Positions 40,449 through 49,303 of a stretch of 64,000 nt of DNA are shown piece by piece. The position numbers were made by a program, and so were the translations under genes. Below the pieces are notes generated by a model. That model was given only the letters and a program-made list of their open reading frames with translations. It searched no databases and was not told where the DNA came from. Source of the stretch: Maritalea mobilis. Lineage in GTDB: Bacteria > Pseudomonadota > Alphaproteobacteria > Rhodobacterales > Rhodobacteraceae. Position 1 is the first letter of the stretch; every line of letters begins with the position of its first letter. Location of the stretch: NCBI RefSeq assembly GCF_019800885.1, contig NZ_JAHVKE010000004.1:1-64000 (forward strand), in the 5' to 3' direction.

Positions 40449-40627
40449 TGGTCAAGATCGTCACCCTGTTCCTGATCTTCATGATCGTGCTCGCCATGTT
40501 TGGCCGCCTGCGCCTGCCGGGCCTCAAGCGCGGAAAGGGCCTGCCGAAACCGCGCCTTTGCCCGGAATGCGGACGATACAACCTGCGCGGCGGCGATTGC
40601 CCGCACTGCACGGAAAGGCGGGACTGA
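40448..40627 (+). CDS. Small membrane-anchored zinc-ribbon protein
   Basis: A 59-residue protein. One N-terminal membrane helix (VKIVTLFLIFMIVLAMFG) is followed by a basic segment and a four-cysteine ribbon, CPECG...CPHC, typical of zinc binding. The start overlaps the S49 peptidase stop by one base (TGATG), and the exchanger gene begins four bases after its stop, so it is almost certainly translated within this operon. No function is known to me; it could be a partner of the peptidase or a small regulatory membrane protein. Confidence 0.8.
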   Translation: MVKIVTLFLIFMIVLAMFGRLRLPGLKRGKGLPKPRLCPECGRYNLRGGDCPHCTERRD

Positions 40628-40631
40628 CGGC

Positions 40632-41606
40632 ATGTGGATGGAGTTCGCGCTGGCGGGGCTCGGCCTCGTCATCCTGCTTCTTGCAGGGGATGTGCTGGTC
40701 AAGGGCGCCGTCAATCTCAGCCTGCGCCTGGGCATCCCCGCCCTGATCGTGAGCCTGACGGTCGTGGCCTTCGGAACATCCGCGCCGGAACTGCTGATCA
40801 GTATAAAATCTGTCCTCGATGGCGTGCCGGGCCTCGCGCTTGGCAATGTCGTTGGCTCGAACACCGCGAACATTCTTCTGGTTCTCGGCATCCCGGCGCT
40901 GATCTCCGGCCTGCGCGCCGGGAGCGACACGCAGCGCACCTACATGGTGATGATCGTCTCGACGCTGATTTTCATCGGCCTTGCCTTTGCCGGGCCGATC
41001 ACGTGGTGGCATTCGATCATCCTGCTGGGCATCCTTTCGCTTGTCCTGCTTGACGCGGTGCGGTCCGCCCGCGCGCATCGGCGCGAGGCGAATGGCGCCA
41101 GCGCCGAAGAGGCTGCCGAGATCGCAGGCATCGAGGAACTGGAAGAGGCCGATCCAGACATGCCGTGGTGGCAGATCGGTCTGTATGTCCTGCTGGGCCT
41201 GATCGGCTTGCCGTTGGGGGCCGATCTACTGGTGGACAGCTCCATCGCCATCGCCTCGGCCTATGGCGTGTCCGATACGGTGATCGGTCTGACGCTCGTG
41301 GCCGTTGGCACCTCTTTGCCCGAGCTTGCGACAACGGTCATGGCGGCGATCCGCAAACATGCCGATGTGGCGCTCGGCAATGTCATCGGGTCCAACATGT
41401 TCAACTTGCTGGCCATCATCGGGGTGGCGGCGCTGGTTGGGCCGATCCCGGTCGACCCGGAATTCCTGAGTTTCGATCTGTGGGTGATGCTGGCGGCCTC
41501 GCTGGTGCTTGCGCCCTTCGTGTTCCTCGGGCTGCAAATGGGCCGTTTGGTCGGGCTGGGTTTCTCTGCCCTTTACGTGACCTATATCCTCGTTCTCCTG
41601 ACTTGA
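40632..41606 (+). CDS. Calcium/sodium antiporter, CaCA family (YrbG-like)
   Basis: A 324-residue inner-membrane exchanger of about ten helices in two homologous halves. The paired ion-binding alpha repeats are VAFGTSAPELLIS near residue 50 and VAVGTSLPELATT near residue 232, each followed by ALGNVVGSN or ALGNVIGSN. A charged loop (about 150-180, rich in E and A) separates the halves. It exports Ca2+ in exchange for Na+ or H+. It follows the small zinc-ribbon gene by four bases. Confidence 0.93.
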   Translation: MWMEFALAGLGLVILLLAGDVLVKGAVNLSLRLGIPALIVSLTVVAFGTSAPELLISIKSVLDGVPGLALGNVVGSNTANILLVLGIPALISGLRAGSDTQRTYMVMIVSTLIFIGLAFAGPITWWHSIILLGILSLVLLDAVRSARAHRREANGASAEEAAEIAGIEELEEADPDMPWWQIGLYVLLGLIGLPLGADLLVDSSIAIASAYGVSDTVIGLTLVAVGTSLPELATTVMAAIRKHADVALGNVIGSNMFNLLAIIGVAALVGPIPVDPEFLSFDLWVMLAASLVLAPFVFLGLQMGRLVGLGFSALYVTYILVLLT

Positions 41607-41623
41607 GCGGAAAAGAGGCTTTC

Positions 41624-42400
41624 ATGACGGCACTGGTGACAGGCGCGGGCAAGCGTTTGGGCAAGGCAATGGCGCTGGAACTGGCCCGGGCGGGCCATGA
41701 CGTGGCGGTTCATTACAATTCCAGTGCCGACGCGGCCGAGGAAACCGCGGCCGAGATCCGCATGATCGGCCGCAACGCCGTGACTGTGGAGGCCGATCTG
41801 CTGGACGAGGGCGCGGTACAAGCGCTGTTGCCAAAGGCATCCGAAGCGCTTGGGCAGCCTATCACCGTCTTGATCAACAATGCCTCGATCTTCGACTACG
41901 ACAATATCGAAACAGCGACGCGTGAAAGTTGGGATCGCCACCTCGAATCCAACCTGCGCGCGCCCTTCGTTCTAACGCAGGCACTGGCGGCGCAGATGCC
42001 TCCCGCGCAGCCGGACGAGAATGGCGAGCCTCAGGCGCAGGGCCTTGTCATCAACATGATCGACCAGCGCGTGCGCAAGCTGACGCCGGAATTCATGACC
42101 TACACGATTGCCAAGATGGGCCTCTGGGCCTTCACCCGCACGGCGGCGCAGGCGCTGGCCCCCCATGTCCGCGTCAACGCGATCGGGCCGGGGCCTACGA
42201 TGCAGGGCGCGCGGCAGTCGGACGAGCATTTCGCGAACCAGCGGGCGGCCACCGTCCTGGAGCGCGGCGCGGACCCTCAAGCCATCTGCGAGGCGCTGCG
42301 GTATTTTCTGAGCGCGCGCGCCGTAACGGGGCAGTTGATCTGCGTTGATGGGGGCCAACACCTGGCCTGGAAAACGCCCGATGTGCTTGGGGTGGAGTGA
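41624..42400 (+). CDS. Pteridine-reductase-like SDR (FolM/PTR1 type)
   Basis: A 258-residue SDR. The cofactor motif TGAGKRLGKAMALELARAG has the arginine seen in pteridine reductases and FolM. NNASIFDYD replaces the usual NNAG, also typical of that branch, and catalytic TYTIAKMG is present. FolM-type enzymes reduce dihydromonapterin or dihydrofolate. ATG at 41624 has GAAAAGAG upstream. It is 17 bases after the exchanger gene and ends the operon. A generic SDR role cannot be excluded. Confidence 0.8.
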   Translation: MTALVTGAGKRLGKAMALELARAGHDVAVHYNSSADAAEETAAEIRMIGRNAVTVEADLLDEGAVQALLPKASEALGQPITVLINNASIFDYDNIETATRESWDRHLESNLRAPFVLTQALAAQMPPAQPDENGEPQAQGLVINMIDQRVRKLTPEFMTYTIAKMGLWAFTRTAAQALAPHVRVNAIGPGPTMQGARQSDEHFANQRAATVLERGADPQAICEALRYFLSARAVTGQLICVDGGQHLAWKTPDVLGVE

Positions 42401-42699
42401 TCGTTGCAGTTGATGCGACCAAACTTCTCCACCGTGAGTGATGATGTGACGTTACGGTAACGCCTACGTGACAAATGCAAGACTGGCGCGGCTAGGAGAA
42501 AAAATATCTTTTTAAAACAAAGACATATTTAGCCGCCTAAAAATTGTGCAAACTGCAGAAGGTGGCCAAAAATAAGGGAAAAATCTCTATCCCCAAGTTT
42601 TATCCGGAAGCTTATCCACAGGATTGGGGGATATTCCAAGGCTTGCATCCGGCCTCAGACCGGTGCAGCCCGGAAAGGAATCGACTTAGGCCCTGAACG
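42401..42699. other. AT-rich intergenic region before uvrC with DnaA-like boxes
   Basis: No gene. A near-perfect palindrome CGTTAC-g-GTAACG lies at 42450-42462. An unusually AT-rich block spans about 42495-42560. DnaA-like boxes then follow in one orientation: CTATCCCCA (42587-42595), TTATCCGGA (42600-42608) and the perfect box TTATCCACA (42612-42620), with starts 13 and 12 bases apart. An AT-rich block beside ordered DnaA boxes is the layout of a replication origin or a DnaA-controlled promoter. The uvrC promoter must also lie here. Confidence 0.6.
42612..42620 (+). promoter_or_regulatory. Perfect DnaA box
   Basis: TTATCCACA matches the bacterial DnaA consensus at all nine positions. Two 7-of-9 matches lie directly upstream in the same orientation. 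It is 80 bases before the uvrC start codon. Occupancy by DnaA is inference. Confidence 0.6.
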
Positions 42700-44568
42700 A
42701 TGTCGGAAATGGTCGAAAACCAACCGCAAACCGGGCACGAGGTGATCCAGGCCTACGTGCGCAAGCTCGACAATTCGCCGGGTGTCTATCGCATGCTCGA
42801 TGCGCAATCGCGCGTGCTTTACGTCGGCAAGGCGCGGGCGCTCAAGCGGCGCGTTTCGAACTACGCAAAGCCCTCCGGTCATAGCCCGCGCATCGCGCGC
42901 ATGATCCGCGAAACCGCCTCGATGATGTTCCTGACCACGCGCACGGAAACCGAGGCGCTGCTGCTGGAACAGAACCTGATCAAGCAGCTCAAGCCGCGCT
43001 ACAACGTGCTGCTGCGGGACGACAAGAGCTTTCCGAATATCCTCGTCGCCAAGGATCACCCCTTTCCTCAGATCAAGAAGCATCGCGGCGCGAAGAAGCA
43101 GAAGGGCAGCTATTTCGGCCCTTTCGCAAGTGCGGGGGCCGTGAACCGAACGCTGAACCAACTGCAAAAGGTTTTTCTGCTGCGCAACTGCACCGATGCC
43201 AGTTTCGAAAGCCGCACGCGACCTTGCCTGCTCTACCAGATCAAACGGTGCTCGGCGCCCTGTGTCGGGTATATTTCCGAAGCCGATTACGCGGCCTCCG
43301 TCCGCGATGCGGAACGGTTCCTCAAGGGCGACTCGAAGGATTTGCAGGAGCGCCTGGCAGCGCAGATGCAGGAGGCCTCGGCGGCCATGGAATTCGAACG
43401 CGCCGCAGCGCTTCGTGACCGCATCCGGGCGTTGACCGCTGTTCAGTCTGCGCAAGGCATCAACCCGCGCGGCGTGACCGAGGCGGACGTGATCGCGCTG
43501 CACATGGAGGGGGGGCAGGCCTGTGTGCAGGTCTTCTTCATCCGGGCCAACCAGAACTGGGGCAACCGCGATTTCTATCCGCGCGTGGGCCCCGATATCG
43601 ACGAGCCCGAGGTGCTGGAGGCCTTCCTTGGCCAGTTCTACGACCAGAAAGAACCACCGCGTCAGGTGATCCTCTCGCACCCGGTCGAGAATACCGACCT
43701 GATGGCCGATGCCCTGTCGCAGAAACGTGGCCGCAAGGTCGAGATCGTGGTGCCCCAACGTGGTGAGAAGGCCGAACTCGTCGATAGCGCCCTGCGCAAT
43801 GCCCGCGAAAGCCTTGGCCGCCGCATGGCCGAGGGGCAGGCGCAAGCCAAGCTGCTCGACGGTCTGGCCGAGGCGTTCGACCTCGACGGGCGCCCATCTC
43901 GGATCGAGGTCTATGACAACTCGCACATCCAGGGGGCGCATGCCGTCGGTGCGATGATTGTCGCCGGCCCCGAGGGGTTCATGAAATCGCAATACCGCAA
44001 GTTCAACATCCGCGGTGACAGCCTGACCCCGGGCGACGATTTCGGCATGATGAAAGAGGTTCTGACCCGCCGCTTTCAACGCCTTCTCAAGGAAGACCCC
44101 GACCGGGAGTCCGAAGCGTGGCCGGATCTGTTGTTGATCGACGGCGGTGCGGGTCAGGTCAGCGCCGTGGCCGAGATCATGGAAGAGCTCGGGATTGACG
44201 ATGTGCCCTTCATCGGGGTCGCCAAAGGGATCGACCGCGACCAGGGCAAGGAGGAATTCTACCGCCCCGGCAAGCCGGCCTTCGCGCTGAAAAGAAACGA
44301 TCCGGTCCTCTACTTCATCCAGCGGATGCGGGACGAGGCGCACCGGTTCGCCATCGGCGCCCATCGCCAGAAACGCGCCAAGGCGGTGTCCGCCACGCCG
44401 CTCGACGAGGTGCCCGGCGTCGGCGCGACCCGCAAACGCGCGCTCTTGAACCATTTCGGCAGCGCCAAGGCCGTGTCCCGCGCAAACCTCGCCGACCTGA
44501 AGGCGGTCGAAGGAATTTCCGATCAGATGGCCGAGACGATCTACGCCTTCTTCCATGAGCGCGGCTGA
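42700..44568 (+). CDS. uvrC: Excinuclease ABC subunit C
   Basis: A 622-residue nucleotide-excision-repair nuclease that cuts both sides of a lesion after UvrA/UvrB loading. GIY-YIG domain at about 25-105 (SPGVYRML...VLYVGKA), cysteine cluster around residue 185 ([16 protein letters not shown]), UvrB-interacting UVR helix at about 215-250, RNase H-like domain with [10 protein letters not shown] near 405, and tandem helix-hairpin-helix near the C-terminus ([14 protein letters not shown]). Full length. It begins the uvrC-pgsA-moaD-moaE run seen in related genomes. Confidence 0.97.
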   Translation: MSEMVENQPQTGHEVIQAYVRKLDNSPGVYRMLDAQSRVLYVGKARALKRRVSNYAKPSGHSPRIARMIRETASMMFLTTRTETEALLLEQNLIKQLKPRYNVLLRDDKSFPNILVAKDHPFPQIKKHRGAKKQKGSYFGPFASAGAVNRTLNQLQKVFLLRNCTDASFESRTRPCLLYQIKRCSAPCVGYISEADYAASVRDAERFLKGDSKDLQERLAAQMQEASAAMEFERAAALRDRIRALTAVQSAQGINPRGVTEADVIALHMEGGQACVQVFFIRANQNWGNRDFYPRVGPDIDEPEVLEAFLGQFYDQKEPPRQVILSHPVENTDLMADALSQKRGRKVEIVVPQRGEKAELVDSALRNARESLGRRMAEGQAQAKLLDGLAEAFDLDGRPSRIEVYDNSHIQGAHAVGAMIVAGPEGFMKSQYRKFNIRGDSLTPGDDFGMMKEVLTRRFQRLLKEDPDRESEAWPDLLLIDGGAGQVSAVAEIMEELGIDDVPFIGVAKGIDRDQGKEEFYRPGKPAFALKRNDPVLYFIQRMRDEAHRFAIGAHRQKRAKAVSATPLDEVPGVGATRKRALLNHFGSAKAVSRANLADLKAVEGISDQMAETIYAFFHERG

Positions 44569-44586
44569 CAGGATAAGTCTTCGCCC

Positions 44587-45252
44587 ATGAACTGGACCTT
44601 GCCAAACATCCTCACCGTGTTCCGCCTGATCGCTGCGCCTATGGTGGGGCTGATCTTTCTGTTTCTGCCACGTCCAGCCGCGGATTGGGTGGCGATGATC
44701 CTTTTCGTCGTGGCCTCGTTGACCGACTACGTGGATGGCTGGATGGCGCGGTCGTGGAACCAGGTGTCGAAATTCGGCGCCATGCTGGACCCGATCGCCG
44801 ACAAGGCGATGGTGGTGATCGCGCTGGCGGTCATCCTTGGCCTTCACGGCATCACGGCGTGGACGCTGGTGCCTGTCACCGCGATCCTGTTCCGCGAGGT
44901 CTTCGTCTCGGGTCTGCGCGAGTTCCTGGGCGATACGGCGGGGACGCTCAAGGTGACCAAGCTCGCCAAGTGGAAGACGATGGTTCAGATGGTGGCGATC
45001 ACGCTGCTGTTCGCCTGGGGCCTGTTCGACCACTACTTCCTCATGCAGACCTTCGGCATGAACGGAGAGATCGTCAGCGGCATCCTTGCCGGTGAGATCG
45101 AGGATTCCGTTGGCCTGACATGGAAATATCAAGGGCTGATGGCGGTGTCCTACGGCGGCCTCGTGTTGTTGTGGCTGGCCGCCGCCCTGACCCTGATCAC
45201 CGGGTTCGACTATTTCCGCAAGGCGCTGCCATACCTGAGGGATCATCCATGA
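44587..45252 (+). CDS. pgsA: CDP-diacylglycerol--glycerol-3-phosphate 3-phosphatidyltransferase
   Basis: A 221-residue membrane enzyme making phosphatidylglycerophosphate, the precursor of phosphatidylglycerol. The CDP-alcohol phosphotransferase motif is complete: DGWMARSWNQVSKFGAMLDP with the final D in IADK. N-terminal WTLPNILTVFRLIAAP is the family start. It has about five helices. It lies 18 bases after uvrC and overlaps moaD (ATGA). Confidence 0.95.
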   Translation: MNWTLPNILTVFRLIAAPMVGLIFLFLPRPAADWVAMILFVVASLTDYVDGWMARSWNQVSKFGAMLDPIADKAMVVIALAVILGLHGITAWTLVPVTAILFREVFVSGLREFLGDTAGTLKVTKLAKWKTMVQMVAITLLFAWGLFDHYFLMQTFGMNGEIVSGILAGEIEDSVGLTWKYQGLMAVSYGGLVLLWLAAALTLITGFDYFRKALPYLRDHP

Positions 45253-45500
45253 AACGCGATCTGCGCTATTTCGCCTGGCTGCGCGAGCGGATCGGCACCG
45301 GGCATGAGAGCATCGAGACCGAGGCCGCAACCGTTGCGGACCTGATCGAAGAGTTGCGGCAACGGGATGAGGCTTATGCTTTTGCCTTTTCCGACACCGC
45401 CGCAATCCGGGCCGCGCTGGATCAGGACTTGGTCGAGCTCGACACGCCCCTGGGCGATGCCCGCGAGGTGGCGTTCTTTCCGCCCATGACCGGGGGCTGA
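45249..45500 (+). CDS. moaD: Molybdopterin synthase sulfur-carrier subunit
   Basis: An 83-residue ubiquitin-like protein ending in FFPPMTGG; the terminal Gly-Gly is thiocarboxylated and inserts into MoaE to donate sulfur for molybdopterin. N-terminal YFAWLRERIG is typical. ATG overlaps the pgsA stop, and moaE follows after five bases. Length is normal. Confidence 0.95.
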   Translation: MKRDLRYFAWLRERIGTGHESIETEAATVADLIEELRQRDEAYAFAFSDTAAIRAALDQDLVELDTPLGDAREVAFFPPMTGG

Positions 45501-45505
45501 GCGTT

Positions 45506-45958
45506 ATGGAGACCGTGCGCGTTCAATCCGACCTGTTCGACATGGGGGCCGAGTTGAACGCCTTCGCCGCCGCGATGGCGAAGAAGAACGCGGGCGCCGT
45601 GGTCAGTTTTTCGGGCCTCACGCGCGACATCGCAACAGGCGATCTGGATGCGATGGAGATCGAGCATTACCCCGGAATGACCGAAAAGGCGCTGGCCAAG
45701 ATCCGGGACGAGGCGATCGAACGCTTCAAGCTGTCTGATGCCATGATCCTGCACCGCCATGGCCGGATGGAGCCGGGGGAGCCGATCATGATGGTGGTAA
45801 CCGCTGCACGCCATCGCGCGGATGCCTTCCAGGGCGCCGAGTTCCTCATGGACTACCTGAAATCCCGCGCGCCCTTCTGGAAGAAAGAGATCACCGCCCA
45901 GGGCGCAAAATGGGTCGCCGCGCGCGACGAGGACGAAGACGCCCTCAGTCGTTGGTAG
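45506..45958 (+). CDS. moaE: Molybdopterin synthase catalytic subunit
   Basis: A 150-residue catalytic partner of MoaD that converts cyclic pyranopterin monophosphate to molybdopterin. Signatures: GAVVSFSGLTRD near residue 33, MEIEHYPGMTEKAL, and the catalytic lysines in the PFWKKE region near 130. It forms a 2:2 complex with MoaD from the adjacent gene. It converges with a minus-strand gene across 12 bases. Confidence 0.96.
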   Translation: METVRVQSDLFDMGAELNAFAAAMAKKNAGAVVSFSGLTRDIATGDLDAMEIEHYPGMTEKALAKIRDEAIERFKLSDAMILHRHGRMEPGEPIMMVVTAARHRADAFQGAEFLMDYLKSRAPFWKKEITAQGAKWVAARDEDEDALSRW

Positions 45959-45970
45959 GGGGACGCGGCG

Positions 45971-46303
45971 CTACTGCGCGCCCTGGTTCATCTGCTCGAT
46001 GTAGCTGCGCAGTTCTTCGGTCTCGGCCCGTGCCTCGCGCAGACCCTCCATCGCCGCGCGCAACTCTGCCTCGGTCTGGCTAAGCTGGTTGGTCAGCTCG
46101 TTTTCGCGCTGTTGAAGATAGGCGATCGCCTGGTCGCGCGTTTCCTCGGCATCGTGGAGGGCGCGTGCGAGTTCTTCCATCTCGCCCAGGTCTGCGCTCG
46201 ACACCTGGCTGAAACGGTTGACCAGCCACCGCGCCAGCCAACCAAGGGCAAAGGCCACGAACAGGATGATCGCGATGGCGATGATGAATTGCAGGCGGTT
46301 CAT
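45971..46303 (-). CDS. Membrane-anchored coiled-coil protein
   Basis: A 110-residue protein with one N-terminal membrane helix (about 5-27, FIIAIAIILFVAFALGWLA) followed by a long acidic/glutamine-rich coiled coil (about 40-105). It starts five bases after the OmpA-family gene and must be co-transcribed with it. The layout suggests an inner-membrane tether projecting a rod; which side it faces is uncertain. I do not recognise a named family. Confidence 0.75.
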   Translation of the reverse strand: MNRLQFIIAIAIILFVAFALGWLARWLVNRFSQVSSADLGEMEELARALHDAEETRDQAIAYLQQRENELTNQLSQTEAELRAAMEGLREARAETEELRSYIEQMNQGAQ

Positions 46304-46308
46304 GCGCC

Positions 46309-48258
46309 TTACTCCTCTTCTTCCGCGGCTTCGGCGGCCTCGATTATGCTGTCAGGGCGCGGCTGGGGCCGGATCTCGAATTCATAATCCTCGGAGGCTT
46401 CGGGCGCGTCCTCCCCTTCGCCCGCCTCCTCGCCGTCCGCGTCTTCTGTCCCGGCGGCCAGCAGGCGGAACTCGATACGCCGGTTGAGCTCGCGCCCTTC
46501 CTCGGTTTCGTTCGAGGCGATGGGCTGGCTTTCCCCGTAGCCCTGTGCCGTCAGGTTCGAGACCAGAACGCCCCGCGCCAGGAGCCCGTTCAAAACCGCG
46601 TCGGCGCGCGACTGGCTGAGGTTCAGGTTCATCTCTTCGCGGCCCTGGCTGTCGGTATGGCCGCCAATCTCCATGCGGACATGCATGCAGTTGGGCAGGA
46701 TTTCCGCGATCCGGTCGAGGATCTCGCCGGCCGCCTCGTTGATTTCGACCGAGCCGGGATCGAACACGATTTTCGTCTCTTCCTGCACAGCCTGGATCTG
46801 GGCGACGCATTCTTCCGCAGTCGGCAGGGAGGCGATGGGGTCGAGCGCCTCGTCATACCTGACATCGAGCTGGAAATCGGCGGCGGGACCCAATTCGTCG
46901 GCCAGTTGCCGAGCCAGAACCGAGGCAAGGTCCGGATCGCCGGTGGTGCCCGACAGGTTCAGCGTGTCCGGTTCAAGGATGAGCTGCCCTTCGTGCAACG
47001 CGGACAGGGCGCGCAGGCCTGCCATCGTCCGCACCGACCACCCCTCGGGCAGGTCGCTGACGGCACGGGTGGCCATGTCGGTCCGATCACGCCCGAAGGT
47101 CGCCACCGCAAAGGCCTGAACCGAGCGGCCCACGGCCCCTTGGGGCAAGCGGCCCCGCAGGCTGACGCCGGTGTCAGGGTCAAGCCGCGCAACGAAGCGC
47201 GACAGACCGGCGGAGGTCGCGCTCTGCGTTTCGGGCAGGATCCCGGTCAAGGAAAAGACCGCGGGCAGTTCGGCGTCCAGTTCGCCGACCAACTGGTCGA
47301 ACCGATCCTGTGCCATGCCTTCGCTGCCCGTCAGGGTCACATCGGCATCGCTGAAGGTCAGGGTTCCGGTCTCAAGCTGCGCCAGCGTACCGATGGCCTG
47401 CTCCACGGCAGCGGCCCAACGCGGTGTGGGCACGCCAAGGCCAATGGTGCAGTCGATCTCGTCTTCGACCCCGGCGGCCTGCGCGGCCGCAATGATGCGC
47501 TCGGCGGCTTCGGGCGTGTCGGCCGAACAGGTTTCCATTCGCGTGCCGTCCTCGTCCCGCACGATGCGCAGCGCGAAGGGGGTCAGGACCGGACGGGGCG
47601 CCGAGATGTCCAGGACAACCTCGACTCCGTCCGGGCGGGCGGCCTGAAGCGTTTCGATGAACTCTGCCCGTTGCTCGGCACTTTCGCTGACGGCTTCGAT
47701 CTCGACCCGGTCGGCAAAGACGGTCACCTTGGACCGCGGCAGTTCACGCAGGGCCTGCAGCCCATAGTCCATTGCGGCCTGCCAGGTTGCAGGCGCGGGG
47801 TAGTCGGCGGTCTCGACCATGTCCATGACCTCGACCCCCTCGGTCACGCCCGAGATCGACTCGACCACCGTGTCCCGGCCGGTCGTAAGGGGCACCAGGC
47901 CGATCAACTGGATGCCGTCCCCGTTGCGCAGCATGTCCAGCGAAAAGCGCGGCGCGGTCGTCGTGTCGGCCACCGCGATTTCGAGGTGGTTCACGATCCT
48001 GTCGGCATCGACGATCGCACTGGCGCGACTCAGGGCGCGGAAGGCCGAGGCCTCGTCCGGCGCGGTTCCGTCGAGAAAGAGTTGCAGACCGTCCGCGCTC
48101 ACTTCGGCCCAGCCCATGCCCTCTTGCTCCAGCGCCTGCTCCACCGCGTCGACCGATCGATTTTCGATCGTGATGGCGGCAAGGATGGCTGTCCCGATCG
48201 ACAGGACGCCGGCAGCGGCAAAGGCGGCGGCCGAGACAAGATGGGGTGTGCGGTTCAT
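46309..48258 (-). CDS. OmpA-family protein with BON-like repeats
   Basis: A 649-residue envelope protein. N-terminal signal/anchor (about 8-32). The long middle (about 35-490) contains BON-like modules such as GWAEVSADGLQLFLDGTAPD and later SDADVTLTGSEGM. The C-terminal OmpA peptidoglycan-binding domain (about 495-610) has GGHTDSQGREEMNLNLSQ and ANE-type ASNETEEGRELNRRIEF. The tail is strongly acidic (E/D-rich). The layout recalls OmpATb/ArfA, linking the membrane to peptidoglycan. It heads a two-gene operon with the coiled-coil protein. Confidence 0.82.
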   Translation of the reverse strand: MNRTPHLVSAAAFAAAGVLSIGTAILAAITIENRSVDAVEQALEQEGMGWAEVSADGLQLFLDGTAPDEASAFRALSRASAIVDADRIVNHLEIAVADTTTAPRFSLDMLRNGDGIQLIGLVPLTTGRDTVVESISGVTEGVEVMDMVETADYPAPATWQAAMDYGLQALRELPRSKVTVFADRVEIEAVSESAEQRAEFIETLQAARPDGVEVVLDISAPRPVLTPFALRIVRDEDGTRMETCSADTPEAAERIIAAAQAAGVEDEIDCTIGLGVPTPRWAAAVEQAIGTLAQLETGTLTFSDADVTLTGSEGMAQDRFDQLVGELDAELPAVFSLTGILPETQSATSAGLSRFVARLDPDTGVSLRGRLPQGAVGRSVQAFAVATFGRDRTDMATRAVSDLPEGWSVRTMAGLRALSALHEGQLILEPDTLNLSGTTGDPDLASVLARQLADELGPAADFQLDVRYDEALDPIASLPTAEECVAQIQAVQEETKIVFDPGSVEINEAAGEILDRIAEILPNCMHVRMEIGGHTDSQGREEMNLNLSQSRADAVLNGLLARGVLVSNLTAQGYGESQPIASNETEEGRELNRRIEFRLLAAGTEDADGEEAGEGEDAPEASEDYEFEIRPQPRPDSIIEAAEAAEEEE

Positions 48259-48325
48259 GGGCGGCGTGTCATCCGTATCCGTATAGGGATGCGCAGGGCC
48301 TACAGCCTGACGCGACCGTGTTCAA

Positions 48326-49291
48326 TCAGACCAGCGCCGCCACGGCGAAAAACAGCGCAGGCAGCAGTCCCGCATCGCGGTTCGATCTGAACAGCATCAG
48401 GCAGGTCTCGCCATCGTCGATCTTGAGCCGCTGCAACTGCCACGCCATGTGCCAGCCCATCGCCCAGACGCCCGCCAGCGCGATGACGAGGGACAGGACG
48501 TTGCCCTGCGGCACGAGGGCGACCAGAACCGCAACCATCAACAGGGCGACCGACAGCGCGAGAAAGCCGCGCAACCACTGGCGCGTTTGCTCGCCGAACA
48601 GCCGCGCGGTCGATTTCACACCGATCAGCGCGTCGTCTTCCTTGTCCTGGTGGGCATAGATCGTGTCGTAGAACAGCGTCCATGAAATGCCGCCGAGATA
48701 CATCAGCACGGCGGGCCAGCCCAAACTGCCGGTATGCGCGGTCCAGGCAAGCAGCGCGCCCCAGTTGAAGGCGAGGCCGAGGAACACCTGCGGCCACCAC
48801 GTGAAGCGTTTGGCGAACGGGTAGATCGCCACTGGCAAAAGCGACAGCAAGCCCAGCAGGATCGCGTTCACGTTGAAGGTGACGAGGATCAGGAAAGCCA
48901 CCAGCGATTGCGCCACCAGCCATGCGAGGGCGAGTTTCGGTGTCACCTGACCCGACGGGATGGGCCGGGATTTCGTGCGCGCCACGGCGGCGTCGAAATC
49001 CCGGTCGGTGATATCGTTCCACGTGCAGCCCGCGCCGCGCATCAGGAAGGCCCCGATGCCGCAGCCCAGGACGATCCAAAGGTCGAACCAGTTCAGGCCG
49101 GCCGGGTCGGCGGCGGCGGCCAGCATGACGCCCCACCAGCAGGGCAGCAGCAAAAGCCATGTGCCGATCGGACGGTCGGCGCGACTCAGCCGCAGGTAGG
49201 GTCTTGTGGGCGCTGGCGCCCAATGGTCCACCCAGTTGCCCTTGACCGCATCGGCCACCTGGCCCTCTGGCGTTTCCGTCGCCTCGCTCAT
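48326..49291 (-). CDS. ubiA: 4-hydroxybenzoate polyprenyltransferase
   Basis: A 321-residue integral membrane prenyltransferase for ubiquinone synthesis. The two Asp-rich metal/pyrophosphate motifs are NDITDRDFD near residue 83 and DTIYAHQDKEDD near residue 205. N-terminal RLSRADRPIGTWLLLLPCWWG is the UbiA signature. ATG at 49291 lies only 12 bases from the divergent rsmE start, so its promoter must overlap the rsmE coding region. Confidence 0.95.
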   Translation of the reverse strand: MSEATETPEGQVADAVKGNWVDHWAPAPTRPYLRLSRADRPIGTWLLLLPCWWGVMLAAAADPAGLNWFDLWIVLGCGIGAFLMRGAGCTWNDITDRDFDAAVARTKSRPIPSGQVTPKLALAWLVAQSLVAFLILVTFNVNAILLGLLSLLPVAIYPFAKRFTWWPQVFLGLAFNWGALLAWTAHTGSLGWPAVLMYLGGISWTLFYDTIYAHQDKEDDALIGVKSTARLFGEQTRQWLRGFLALSVALLMVAVLVALVPQGNVLSLVIALAGVWAMGWHMAWQLQRLKIDDGETCLMLFRSNRDAGLLPALFFAVAALV

Positions 49292-49303
49292 AACCTGCGT
49301 CCC

